Positions 1-6,385 of a DNA stretch of 8,156 nucleotides are shown piece after piece. Location of the stretch: the NCBI GenBank assembly GCA_016932895.1, contig JAFGCA010000641.1:1-8156 (forward strand), read 5' to 3'. The first letter of the stretch is position 1; each line of letters starts with the position of its first letter. The position numbers and the translations under genes were made by a program. The DNA comes from Sedimentisphaerales bacterium (lineage in GTDB: Bacteria > Planctomycetota > Phycisphaerae > Sedimentisphaerales > SG8-4). The notes beneath the pieces were generated by a model. It was not told the origin of the DNA. It saw only the letters and a list, made by a program, of their open reading frames with translations, and did not search any database.

Positions 1-434
1 AGCTCCATGAAGACCGTCGGCTCGGTGTAGGTATAGGCGATGCTCTTGCAGCCGGCGCCGACGGCGGCCGCTACGATCTGCTCGGGCGAGATCGCTTCGC
101 CGTCGATGCGTCCGGTATCGAGAGCCGCCTGGCTGATCTGCCAGTTCTGGCAGAATTCGCAGCGGAAATTGCAGCCCACCGTCGCGACCGAGAAGCTCCG
201 CGTCCCCGGCTGGAAATGAAACAGCGGCTTCTTCTCGATCGGGTCGGCATTGGCCGCACAGACCTTGTCGTACACCAGCGAATAGAGCGTGCCCCCGATG
301 TTCTTCCGCACGCAGCAATGCCCCACCTCACCATCGGCAATCCGGCAGCGGAACCGACACAGCTTGCACTGCACCTGCCTGTCCTCGGCCCCGTCCCACA
401 GGACCGCCTCCCTGAGCCCTTTTTCTGCACCCAT
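1..434 (-). CDS. amrS: AmmeMemoRadiSam system radical SAM enzyme, N-terminal part (3' end outside window)
   Basis: A partial reading frame of 144 codons runs from ATG at 434 off the left edge. It matches the start of the AmrS family (related to the pyruvate-formate-lyase activating enzymes, COG1180). Visible are an N-terminal cysteine cluster (C23, C26, C30, C40, C41), the family signature DPIEKKPLFHF at about 64-74, the radical SAM cluster motif CNFRCEFC (C88, C92, C95) followed by QNW, and TYTEPTVF near 135-142, an SAM-site segment. The three cysteines bind a [4Fe-4S] cluster that cleaves S-adenosylmethionine. The family is named for gene pairing with AMMECR1 and MEMO1 homologues; its substrate is not settled as far as I know. 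The ATG at 434 is favoured because a promoter lies about 33 bp upstream and the only earlier in-frame start, a GTG, falls at the edge of the -10 box. No strong ribosome site is visible. Any AMMECR1 or MEMO partner would lie beyond the left edge. Confidence 0.93.
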   Translation of the reverse strand, partial: MGAEKGLREAVLWDGAEDRQVQCKLCRFRCRIADGEVGHCCVRKNIGGTLYSLVYDKVCAANADPIEKKPLFHFQPGTRSFSVATVGCNFRCEFCQNWQISQAALDTGRIDGEAISPEQIVAAAVGAGCKSIAYTYTEPTVFME

Positions 435-456
435 GGCAAATTCCGGAAAAAATGAA

Positions 457-486
457 CTGTCATCCCAGGGCCTCACTATATAGAAT
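457..486 (+). promoter_or_regulatory. Possible promoter for the SIS-domain gene, overlapping the amrS promoter
   Basis: On the plus strand, CTGTCA (457-462) and TAGAAT (481-486) are spaced by 18 bp. The -10 is good (five of six) but the -35 is only four of six. It would give a leader of about 90 nt before the ATG at 583. It physically overlaps the minus-strand promoter, so the two could compete for polymerase. It is the best plus-strand candidate in the gap but is not secure. Confidence 0.3.
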
Positions 487-503
487 ACCCCGACCGAAAT
501 CAA
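475..503 (-). promoter_or_regulatory. Sigma70-type promoter for amrS
   Basis: On the minus strand, a -35 box TTGATT (498-503) and a -10 box TATAGT (475-480, five of six consensus bases) are separated by exactly 17 bp. The predicted transcript starts near 468, leaving a leader of about 33 nt before the amrS ATG. The match is by eye only. Confidence 0.5.
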
Positions 504-572
504 CGGTGATACGCCCCGGGGGCGACTGCACCGGTACGATACCTGTTTCACCTGGAGTCAGTGAACGAGAAT

Positions 573-577
573 AGGAG
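573..577 (+). promoter_or_regulatory. Ribosome binding site of the SIS-domain gene
   Basis: AGGAG lies five bases before ATG 583. This fixes the start and rules against an out-of-frame ATG nearby. Confidence 0.7.
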
Positions 578-582
578 CACGA

Positions 583-1518
583 ATGAGCAACTTCGACCCG
601 AAGTCATTGATCGACCTCGACGAATGTGTGATGAACGCGCTGGATCTCTTTGCCAATCCGAGCACCACGTTCCCGAAGCCCAACCTCAGCCGATTCAAGA
701 GGCCCCTGGTCGTCGGCAGCGGCAACGCCATCGCCACCGGCAAGATCATTTTCGACAAACAAGACGCCGTGTACGCCGACGAGGGCACGTTCAAAGATAA
801 GCTCAATGCTGTTGACAGCATCGACGGCGTTGTCCTGCTCTCGGCTTCCGGTGGCAAGCACGCCCCCATCATTGCCCGCGAGGTCAAGCCCAAGGGGCTG
901 CCGGTCCTGTTGTTCACCGCCAACCCCGCCCCGCTGGCCAAGGATGACGTGGACGAACTGCACGTCTTTCCGAGCCTTCCGGAACCCTACACGTACAACA
1001 CGTCCACGTATATGAGTATGATGATGGGCACCCTCGTAGCCGATCCGGCCGCCGAGGCGCAGAAAATCCGTCGCCACATCACCGACGTGGTCGATCCGAC
1101 GCTGGCCGGCTTCGGCAAGAAACCGGGTGACTTCGACGCCTATTACCTCCTCGTGCCCGAGGAGTTCGAGTTGATCCGTATCATGCTCACGACCAAGTTC
1201 GTGGAGCTGTTCGGACGGCGCGTGGCCCGCGACGTCTTCACGTGGGAGCAGACCAAGCACGCCACCACCGTAGTCAACGCCCCCAACGAGCTGTTCATGG
1301 CCTTCGGACGGGAGAACACGTCCTTCGGCACCGACCGGCTCAATATCCCGCTGCCGGAAAACGCCAGCTACCCGGCGATCATGGCCGTCGGCTACTACGT
1401 CATCGGCAAAATCCAAACCCAGAAGCCCGCCTGGTTCAAGGAAGGCGTCGGTCCCTTCGCCCAAAAAGCCTCCGAGATCTTCGGCCAGACGATCAAGCCC
1501 ATCGTCGAATTCAAATAA
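583..1518 (+). CDS. SIS-domain protein, sugar-phosphate isomerase-like
   Basis: A complete 311-residue protein with a strong ribosome site and no predicted signal peptide or membrane segment, so probably cytoplasmic. Its form suggests two SIS (sugar isomerase) lobes. The first begins near 41 with PLVVGSGNA, a glycine-rich strand-loop. It continues through VVLLSASGGKHAP at 83-95, where SASGG resembles the phosphate-gripping SxSGxT loop, and GLPVLLFTAN at 105-114. The second begins near 185 with DAYYLLVPEE and includes EQTKHATTVVNAPNE at 222-236, placed where isomerases of this fold carry catalytic Glu/His residues. The size and two-lobe plan recall archaeal-type bifunctional phosphoglucose/phosphomannose isomerases, but the loop residues differ and I cannot name the substrate. 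It is transcribed alone, divergent from amrS and convergent with the oxidoreductase gene. A keto/aldose isomerase role is inference; a sugar-phosphate-sensing protein is also possible. Confidence 0.85.
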   Translation: MSNFDPKSLIDLDECVMNALDLFANPSTTFPKPNLSRFKRPLVVGSGNAIATGKIIFDKQDAVYADEGTFKDKLNAVDSIDGVVLLSASGGKHAPIIAREVKPKGLPVLLFTANPAPLAKDDVDELHVFPSLPEPYTYNTSTYMSMMMGTLVADPAAEAQKIRRHITDVVDPTLAGFGKKPGDFDAYYLLVPEEFELIRIMLTTKFVELFGRRVARDVFTWEQTKHATTVVNAPNELFMAFGRENTSFGTDRLNIPLPENASYPAIMAVGYYVIGKIQTQKPAWFKEGVGPFAQKASEIFGQTIKPIVEFK

Positions 1519-1725
1519 GCCGAAGCGCATGGCCGTGCATGACCACAGGCGATCGGCGCTCTCTCATTTGTCTTATGATGGCTGTCATCCTGAGCGCCAG
1601 CGAAGGATCTGGGCACCGCGCGGGAAAAACGCTGCGCAACAACGCCCCCCCATGGAGTTTGCAGCCCAGATGCTTCACTTCGTTCAGCATGACAACCCTC
1701 TGACCACCTGCAACAAGGCACTGGG
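1519..1725. other. Convergent intergenic region
   Basis: This 207-bp gap lies between the stops of the plus-strand SIS gene and the minus-strand oxidoreductase gene. Its main content is the inverted-repeat element at 1584-1693. Short frames read across it give peptides such as CHAERSEAS and VMLNEVKHLG, which are typical false translations of this repeat type. I see no classical terminator with a T-run; the element's long inverted repeat may fill that role for both genes. Confidence 0.6.
1584..1693. repeat. 110-bp dispersed-repeat/MITE-like element with imperfect terminal inverted repeats
   Basis: The left arm (1584-1614) begins GTCATCCTGAGCG and ends GCGAAGGATCTGGGC. The right arm (1664-1693), read on the minus strand, begins GTCATGCTGAACG and ends GTGAAGCATCTGGGC. 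The arms pair over about 30 bp with five substitutions or so and one indel. They enclose a 49-bp core with no visible coding. This sequence type (GTCATCCTGAGC...GCGAAGGATCT) is a familiar dispersed intergenic repeat in many GC-rich bacterial genomes and often gives rise to false HAERSEAS proteins. No target-site duplication is visible at the edges. It could fold into a long stem in either transcript. Mobility by a transposase acting in trans is possible but not shown. Confidence 0.8.
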
Positions 1726-4590
1726 CTACAGGCCGTAGGCGCGGGCCATCAGTTTGGCCGGATGCTGGACCGTTGTCGTGGCGAGGTGCTCGATTTGCAT
1801 TTTGCAGGCGGCGCACTCGGTGAGGACGTTCTGGGTGGGTGCGGCTTGCAGGGCGGCTTTCAGGGGCTCGGAGATGTCGGCGGAGAGGTCGTAGTTCTTC
1901 TTTTGCATGCCGAAGGTACCGGAGAGCCCGCAGCAGCCGGCGTGCAGGTCCGTAACATCCACCTGGAAGTGCTCCTGGAGAAGTCGCAGGGAAACCGTAT
2001 CGTCCCCGACCCCGCAGAGATGGCACGGGAGATGATAGACGAACTTGCCCTTCTCCGCGTTCGTCGCCGGCTTGAGCTTGCCCTGGCGGCGCAGATCGGA
2101 GAGATAATTCATCAATTCCCAGGTATTCTTCGAGACGAGCTCGGCCTCGTCGCCCGTGACGTAATGGCGCAACTCCTCGCGGAGACACAGGGCGGCACTG
2201 GGCTCGGAACAGACGATCTTACAGCCGGAGCGCACCGCTTCGGCGAGGTGCCGGACGTTGTACGACAGATCGCGGCGGGCGGTTTTCACATCTCCGTAGA
2301 CTACGGCGGGCAGCGGCGCCGGCCGCTGATCGGGCAGGACAACCTCGACACCGTTGTGACGCAGAACGTCGAGCACCGCGAAACCCAGTTCGTGGTCGTT
2401 ATAGTTGGCATACGTATCGACGAAATACGCCACCTTATCCACCGGCTCGGCGATCGGCTCGCATCGAGCTAAGTACGCCCGGCCCGCCTTCAAAAACGAG
2501 CCGCGACGGAAACGCGGCATCCCGCGCCGCCGGTCGATACCCACGGTCTTCTCCAACAGCCCTTGAAACGGGGCCAAGCCCATGAACCAATTCGAGAGCG
2601 GTGCGAAGAGACCGCCCATCATGCTGAGATAGCGATTGTGACTCAGCGCCGTTTCCGTGCGCCGCAGTCCCTTGCGCCGTACGTATTCGGCGCGGGCCGC
2701 CGTCATCAACATCGACACGTCCACACCCGAGGGACACTGCTGCTGGCACATCTTGCAGTTGACGCACAGGTCCAGGAACTTGCGGAACTCGGGCGACTCG
2801 AAATCCTCGTCCTTGAGCTGCCCCGTGGCCCAGTAATTGAGCAGATTCGCCTTGGCCCGCGAGCTGCCGAGCTCTTCATCGGTGGCCCGAAACACCGGAC
2901 ACATACGGTTCACGGGATCCCGGCTCAGACAAAGCCCGCAGCCGTAGCACTGCTCCAGCTCCAGCTCCAACTCGCTGTCTTTGAAGGTAAGCTCGGACCT
3001 GGCCCTTTCGGGCTTGACACGATGCACGCGACGAAGGTCTTTGAACATGATGTCCGGATCGTCGTTGAGAATCTTGCCCGGATTCATCCGGCCGTCCGGG
3101 TCGAAGGCTTTCTTGACCTTCTTGAGCAATTCGTAGTACTCGTCGCCGTACTGGCGTCGAACGTACGCGGCCCGAACCAGACCGTCGGCGTGCTCGCCGC
3201 TGATGGAGCCGCCCAGCGACCAGGCCAGCGTGAAGACCTCCTCGGCCATGGCCCGCATCTTGTCCCGGTCTTCGGGGTCGCCCAGGTCGAGATAGGGGCG
3301 CACGTGCAGCTCGCCGTCGCCGGCGTGGCCGAAGTAGGTCATGCTCATCTCGTATTTCTGCGAGATCTTCTCCAGCCCCGCGATGTAGTCGGCCAGGCGC
3401 GTGTGGTCCACGCTCACGTCTTCCATGAACTCGGCGGGATGCTTGCGACTGCGATGGCGATAGAGCAGCGGGCCGGCATCCTTGCGCGATTTCCAGACCC
3501 GCGTCTGGGCGTCCGGGTCGGTAACAATCGTGCGTCCCGTCGCCCCTTTTCCCACGGCCAGATCGGTCGCGGCGATCTTTTCGCGCACCTCGACCTCCGA
3601 CGTGCCTACGTGCTCGACGAGCAGCACCGCGGCGGCGCCAGCCGGCAGGATGTCTTTGTATTCGGGAAGCTGGTCGATGGCCATCTCGATGAGCGACTTC
3701 TCCATCAGCTCGCAGGCCGTCGGAGCCGTCTTGACGATCACGGGAACCGCCCGGGCCATCCGGTCGAGCGAGTCGAATTCCAGTTGCAGCAGGCCCTTGG
3801 CCGGCGGCAGAGGAACCGTGCGCAGCGTGATCTTCGTGAACACGGCCAGCGTCCCCTCCGAGCCGGCCAGCAGACGCGCCATGTCGATGGTCTCGTCGTG
3901 ACAAACGCCCGCGATGTTGTAGCCGCTGCGATTGCGCTTGGTCACCGGCAGTGACTTTTCGATGAGGGCCTGGTTCGCCGAAAGCAGCGACCAGCACGCC
4001 CGGGACAGAGAAGCGCCGTTGTCGCCCTGCCCCTGCGCGGCGTTTACGTCGTTGTCAAACGTGACCACGCTTCCATCGGCGAGGACCGCTTCGATGCGTT
4101 CGACGTAGCGGCCCATATGGCCGTATTGCAGAGAGTGAGAGCCGGTCGCGTTGTTCGCCACGCAGCCGCCCACCGTGGCCCGGTTGGCGCTGGAGGGATC
4201 GGGCCCGATCTTGCGGCCGAACGCGGCGAGCCGCTGGTTCAGCGTGTCCAAAGCGACGCCCGGCTCGCAGGTCACCGTCTCTCCGTCGTCGTGAATCTCG
4301 AGGATCCGCTTCATGTAGCGGGTCATATCCAGAACGATGCCGCGACAGAGGGATTCGCCGGCCAGGCCGCTGCCGGCGCCCCGGGCCGCGATCGGCAGAC
4401 CGTTCTCGGCCGCGTACCGCACCACCGTCACAACATCACCGAGGGTTCGCGGGGCGACGACGCATTCGGGAACGATGCGGTAAATGCTCGCATCGGTGCT
4501 GAAGGCAACACGGTGAATCACGTCGGTGAACACGTCGCCCTGCACGAGGCTTTTCAGTGACACTGCGGTCGTTGTTGGTTCCTGCTTCAT
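1726..4590 (-). CDS. FAD-linked oxidoreductase fused to an iron-sulfur/CCG module (GlcD-GlcF / D-lactate dehydrogenase type)
   Basis: A 954-residue protein starting at ATG 4590 with AGGA seven bases upstream (TAGGACAAC). Residues about 40-220 form an FAD-binding type 4 domain: RGAGSGLAGE at 70-79 and GGCVANNATG at 141-150. Residues about 230-510 form the FAD-oxidase C-terminal domain, with FGHAGDGELHV at 420-430, SGEHADGLVR at 464-473 and RMNPGKIL at 501-508. A ferredoxin-like region follows: C548, C551, C554 and C564-P, then a regular CxxCxxCxxxCP at C609, C612, C615 and C619. The C-terminal part holds two CCG-type halves. The second has C856, C859, CCG at 886-888, and C926 and C929. In the first half the CCG pair is replaced by APL near 758-760. 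The family oxidises 2-hydroxyacids such as D-lactate, glycolate or 2-hydroxyglutarate and passes electrons through Fe-S centres to quinone or another acceptor. No signal peptide or membrane helix is seen, so cytoplasmic or peripheral. It lies 62 bp after mlaF with no promoter evident, so probably shares its transcript. The substrate cannot be read from sequence. Confidence 0.92.
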   Translation of the reverse strand: MKQEPTTTAVSLKSLVQGDVFTDVIHRVAFSTDASIYRIVPECVVAPRTLGDVVTVVRYAAENGLPIAARGAGSGLAGESLCRGIVLDMTRYMKRILEIHDDGETVTCEPGVALDTLNQRLAAFGRKIGPDPSSANRATVGGCVANNATGSHSLQYGHMGRYVERIEAVLADGSVVTFDNDVNAAQGQGDNGASLSRACWSLLSANQALIEKSLPVTKRNRSGYNIAGVCHDETIDMARLLAGSEGTLAVFTKITLRTVPLPPAKGLLQLEFDSLDRMARAVPVIVKTAPTACELMEKSLIEMAIDQLPEYKDILPAGAAAVLLVEHVGTSEVEVREKIAATDLAVGKGATGRTIVTDPDAQTRVWKSRKDAGPLLYRHRSRKHPAEFMEDVSVDHTRLADYIAGLEKISQKYEMSMTYFGHAGDGELHVRPYLDLGDPEDRDKMRAMAEEVFTLAWSLGGSISGEHADGLVRAAYVRRQYGDEYYELLKKVKKAFDPDGRMNPGKILNDDPDIMFKDLRRVHRVKPERARSELTFKDSELELELEQCYGCGLCLSRDPVNRMCPVFRATDEELGSSRAKANLLNYWATGQLKDEDFESPEFRKFLDLCVNCKMCQQQCPSGVDVSMLMTAARAEYVRRKGLRRTETALSHNRYLSMMGGLFAPLSNWFMGLAPFQGLLEKTVGIDRRRGMPRFRRGSFLKAGRAYLARCEPIAEPVDKVAYFVDTYANYNDHELGFAVLDVLRHNGVEVVLPDQRPAPLPAVVYGDVKTARRDLSYNVRHLAEAVRSGCKIVCSEPSAALCLREELRHYVTGDEAELVSKNTWELMNYLSDLRRQGKLKPATNAEKGKFVYHLPCHLCGVGDDTVSLRLLQEHFQVDVTDLHAGCCGLSGTFGMQKKNYDLSADISEPLKAALQAAPTQNVLTECAACKMQIEHLATTTVQHPAKLMARAYGL

Positions 4591-4622
4591 GTTGTCCTAC
4601 CGAGAATGGGGCGCAGGCTTTT

Positions 4623-4645
4623 GGGCGTCTCGCCCGCCGCCGGGC
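4623..4645 (-). promoter_or_regulatory. Two mutually exclusive short hairpins between mlaF and the oxidoreductase gene
   Basis: GGGCG (4623-4627) can pair with CGCCC (4631-4635) across a 3-nt loop. Alternatively GCCCG (4632-4636) can pair with CGGGC (4641-4645) across a 4-nt loop. The two share bases 4632-4635, so only one can form. There is no U-run, so this is not a standard terminator. It might tune mRNA stability or reading between the two genes. In GC-rich DNA such stems also arise by chance. Confidence 0.25.
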
Positions 4646-4652
4646 ACACGGT

Positions 4653-5516
4653 CTATTTCTCAAAATCGCGAGGGGAAAACTGGGAATTCGCAATCTCCCC
4701 GCTCATCCGCAGAACGGCCAGGTCGTCTTCACTGACCTCGCCGTGGATGAACTGCTGGACGATGGGATGAGGATGCTCCCGAATCGCATCGGCGTCCCCG
4801 TCGGCGATGATCTTGCCGTTGTGGAGCATGATGATGCGGTCGGCGACCTTGTACGCACTCTTCATATCGTGTGTTACGATCACGGCGGTAACCCGGAGCT
4901 CCCGTTCGAGCTTGAGGATGAGCTCGTTAATGATATCCGAGCGAATGGGATCGAGTCCCGTCGTGGGCTCGTCGTACAGAATCACCTCCGGATTCAAGGC
5001 AATGGCTCGGGCCAGCGCAACACGCTTGCGCTGCCCGCCGGAGAGATTCGCAGGATGATAGTGCTGGAATCCGTCCAGCCCCACCATCGCCAGCTTGGCC
5101 TTGACGAGGTCTTCGACCTCGCTCCAGTTCCGTATTCTGTGATGCTGCCGAATGGGAAACATGATGTTCTCGGCCACCGTCATGCTGTCGAAGAGCGCCC
5201 CCTCCTGGAAGAGGTAGCCGAACTGGGTACGCACTTCGCTCAGCTCCCGTTCGCTGCGGTCGTCGATTCGTTGCCCCTTGAAATACACCTGCCCCTCGGT
5301 CGGCCTCAGCAGAGCGATGAAGTGCTTGATCAGCACGGTCTTGCCGCAACCGCTGGGACCGATCACCGCGGTCGTCTTGCCCTTTTCCACGGACAGGCTG
5401 ATCCGGTCGAGGACCAGCTTCTGTCCAAACCTCTTGACCAGGTCTTTGACTTCCATGACCGTGTCTGAATCATGGTACCCGGCGTCGGGCTGCTTCTGCT
5501 CTGTCCGTTCTTCCAA
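4653..5516 (-). CDS. mlaF: ABC transporter ATP-binding protein, MlaF (Ttg2A) type
   Basis: The ATPase of a phospholipid (Mla-type) ABC transporter, working at the inner face of the cytoplasmic membrane with the MlaE permease. Numbering from a TTG start at 5516 (287 residues): Walker A GPSGCGKT at 53-60, Q-loop FQEGALFDS at 103-111 (GALFDS is typical of MlaF), signature LSGGQRKR at 158-165, Walker B VILYDEP at 178-184, and switch histidine in THD (H216). All catalytic residues are present. The TTG is preferred because a strong GGGAGG (5524-5529 region) sits seven bases before it. The downstream ATG at 5456, which gives 267 residues, has no ribosome site, and its Met aligns with the Ile/Val of the usual IEVRDL strand. 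The gene follows mlaE by 56 bp and precedes the oxidoreductase by 62 bp. No MCE-domain gene is adjacent, so the partner that feeds lipid is unknown here. Confidence 0.92.
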   Translation of the reverse strand: MEERTEQKQPDAGYHDSDTVMEVKDLVKRFGQKLVLDRISLSVEKGKTTAVIGPSGCGKTVLIKHFIALLRPTEGQVYFKGQRIDDRSERELSEVRTQFGYLFQEGALFDSMTVAENIMFPIRQHHRIRNWSEVEDLVKAKLAMVGLDGFQHYHPANLSGGQRKRVALARAIALNPEVILYDEPTTGLDPIRSDIINELILKLERELRVTAVIVTHDMKSAYKVADRIIMLHNGKIIADGDADAIREHPHPIVQQFIHGEVSEDDLAVLRMSGEIANSQFSPRDFEK

Positions 5517-5523
5517 CTTCGGT

Positions 5524-5529
5524 CCTCCC
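5524..5529 (-). promoter_or_regulatory. Ribosome binding site supporting the TTG start of mlaF
   Basis: The minus strand reads GGGAGG here (plus-strand CCTCCC), followed by seven bases and then TTG at 5516-5514, in frame with the ATPase. No comparable site precedes the in-frame ATG at 5456. Confidence 0.6.
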
Positions 5530-5572
5530 GTCGTCCCATCCCCGGCCGATGGCGACCCGGTGTGACGGTCTG

Positions 5573-6385
5573 TTACCCCACGAGGCTCTTCAGAGGCCAG
5601 AACGTCTGGTAGATGTTCTTGAACACGACTGCCAGGGCGAAATCCACCGCCAATATCGAGATGAAACTGGCGACAAATGCCTCCGTGCAGGCCTGCCCCA
5701 CGCCGTGCGCCCCTTCTTTGCAGGTAAAACCCTTGTAGCAACTGATGATGGCAATCGCTCCTCCGAAAAAGAACCCTTTGACCACCCCGATGGAAACGTC
5801 CCACAACTCGACCCCGTAGGCGCTGAAGTGCCAGTAGGCCCGACTGTTGATCCCTAATTGCAGAAAGCTGACCACGGCGCCGCCGACGACTCCCATCAGA
5901 TCGGCGTAAATGATCAAAACGGGCGTCAGCAGCAGGCAGGCCAGGAGACGCGGTGCGACCAGGTAGCGAATGGGGTCGGTCCCCATACTTCGGACGGCAT
6001 CGATCTGCTCGGTCACATTCATCGTTCCCAGCTCCGCCGTCAGCGCGCCGCCGATGCGCCCGGCCAGCATGACCGCCGCCAGGACGGGCCCGAGTTCCTT
6101 CACGACCGAAATGTTGATCAGCACGCCCAGGTGTTCTTCGAGGCCCATGCCGGCCAACTGATCGTACGCCTGTACGGCCAGGGTCATGCCGACGAACGCC
6201 CCGGTGATCATAATCACGGGGACGCTGCGCACGCCGATGATGTTCATCTGGTTCCAGATGAGCGGGTAGGTGCGGCTCCTCGTACAACCACGCAGGGAGC
6301 TCACCGTGGCGCGCCACACGAATCTTCCGAATCGGCCGGCATTGACCACATCCTGGATGGCTTTGGATCCGAGCGTTGCGATCAT
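5573..6385 (-). CDS. mlaE: MlaE-family ABC transporter permease (lipid transport)
   Basis: A 270-residue integral membrane protein, close to the usual 260 of the family (also called YrbE/Ttg2B). Hydrophobic segments are visible at about 53-70, 88-108, 145-172, 200-216 and 236-256. The most conserved stretch is ELGPVLAAVMLAGRIGGA (97-114) and ELGTMNVTEQIDAVRSMG (118-135), the cytoplasmic coupling region that contacts the MlaF ATPase. The start at ATG 6385 has AGGA (in TAGGAACGCAAGA) upstream. A longer in-frame reading from 6541 is poor in family similarity and would span the promoter. The protein forms the transmembrane channel of a phospholipid transporter between the inner and outer membranes. 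It heads a probable operon with mlaF and the oxidoreductase gene. The order mlaE-mlaF is the reverse of the E. coli arrangement, and a neighbouring mlaD is absent. Confidence 0.94.
   Translation of the reverse strand: MIATLGSKAIQDVVNAGRFGRFVWRATVSSLRGCTRSRTYPLIWNQMNIIGVRSVPVIMITGAFVGMTLAVQAYDQLAGMGLEEHLGVLINISVVKELGPVLAAVMLAGRIGGALTAELGTMNVTEQIDAVRSMGTDPIRYLVAPRLLACLLLTPVLIIYADLMGVVGGAVVSFLQLGINSRAYWHFSAYGVELWDVSIGVVKGFFFGGAIAIISCYKGFTCKEGAHGVGQACTEAFVASFISILAVDFALAVVFKNIYQTFWPLKSLVG

Noticed and set aside
604..1530. 308-codon minus-strand frame opposite the SIS-domain gene
   Set aside because: Rich in Gly/Val/Asp in a way typical of antisense translation; no motif and no ribosome site. The plus-strand gene explains the region.
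1511..2188. 225-codon minus-strand frame containing VMLNEVKHLG, and the related CHAERSEAS frame at 1395-1721
   Set aside because: These peptides are false translations of the inverted-repeat element and of the antisense or alternate frames of the oxidoreductase gene.
2563..3954. 463-codon open frame on the plus strand, opposite the oxidoreductase gene
   Set aside because: It lies wholly antisense to a gene with clear domains, has no ribosome site or recognisable motif, and its composition is that of a GC-rich shadow frame.
5517..6317. Extension of the mlaF frame back to an ATG at 6317
   Set aside because: It would overlap most of mlaE out of frame, and the extra 267 residues are low-complexity Arg/Gly shadow sequence. 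The TTG at 5516 has a ribosome site.
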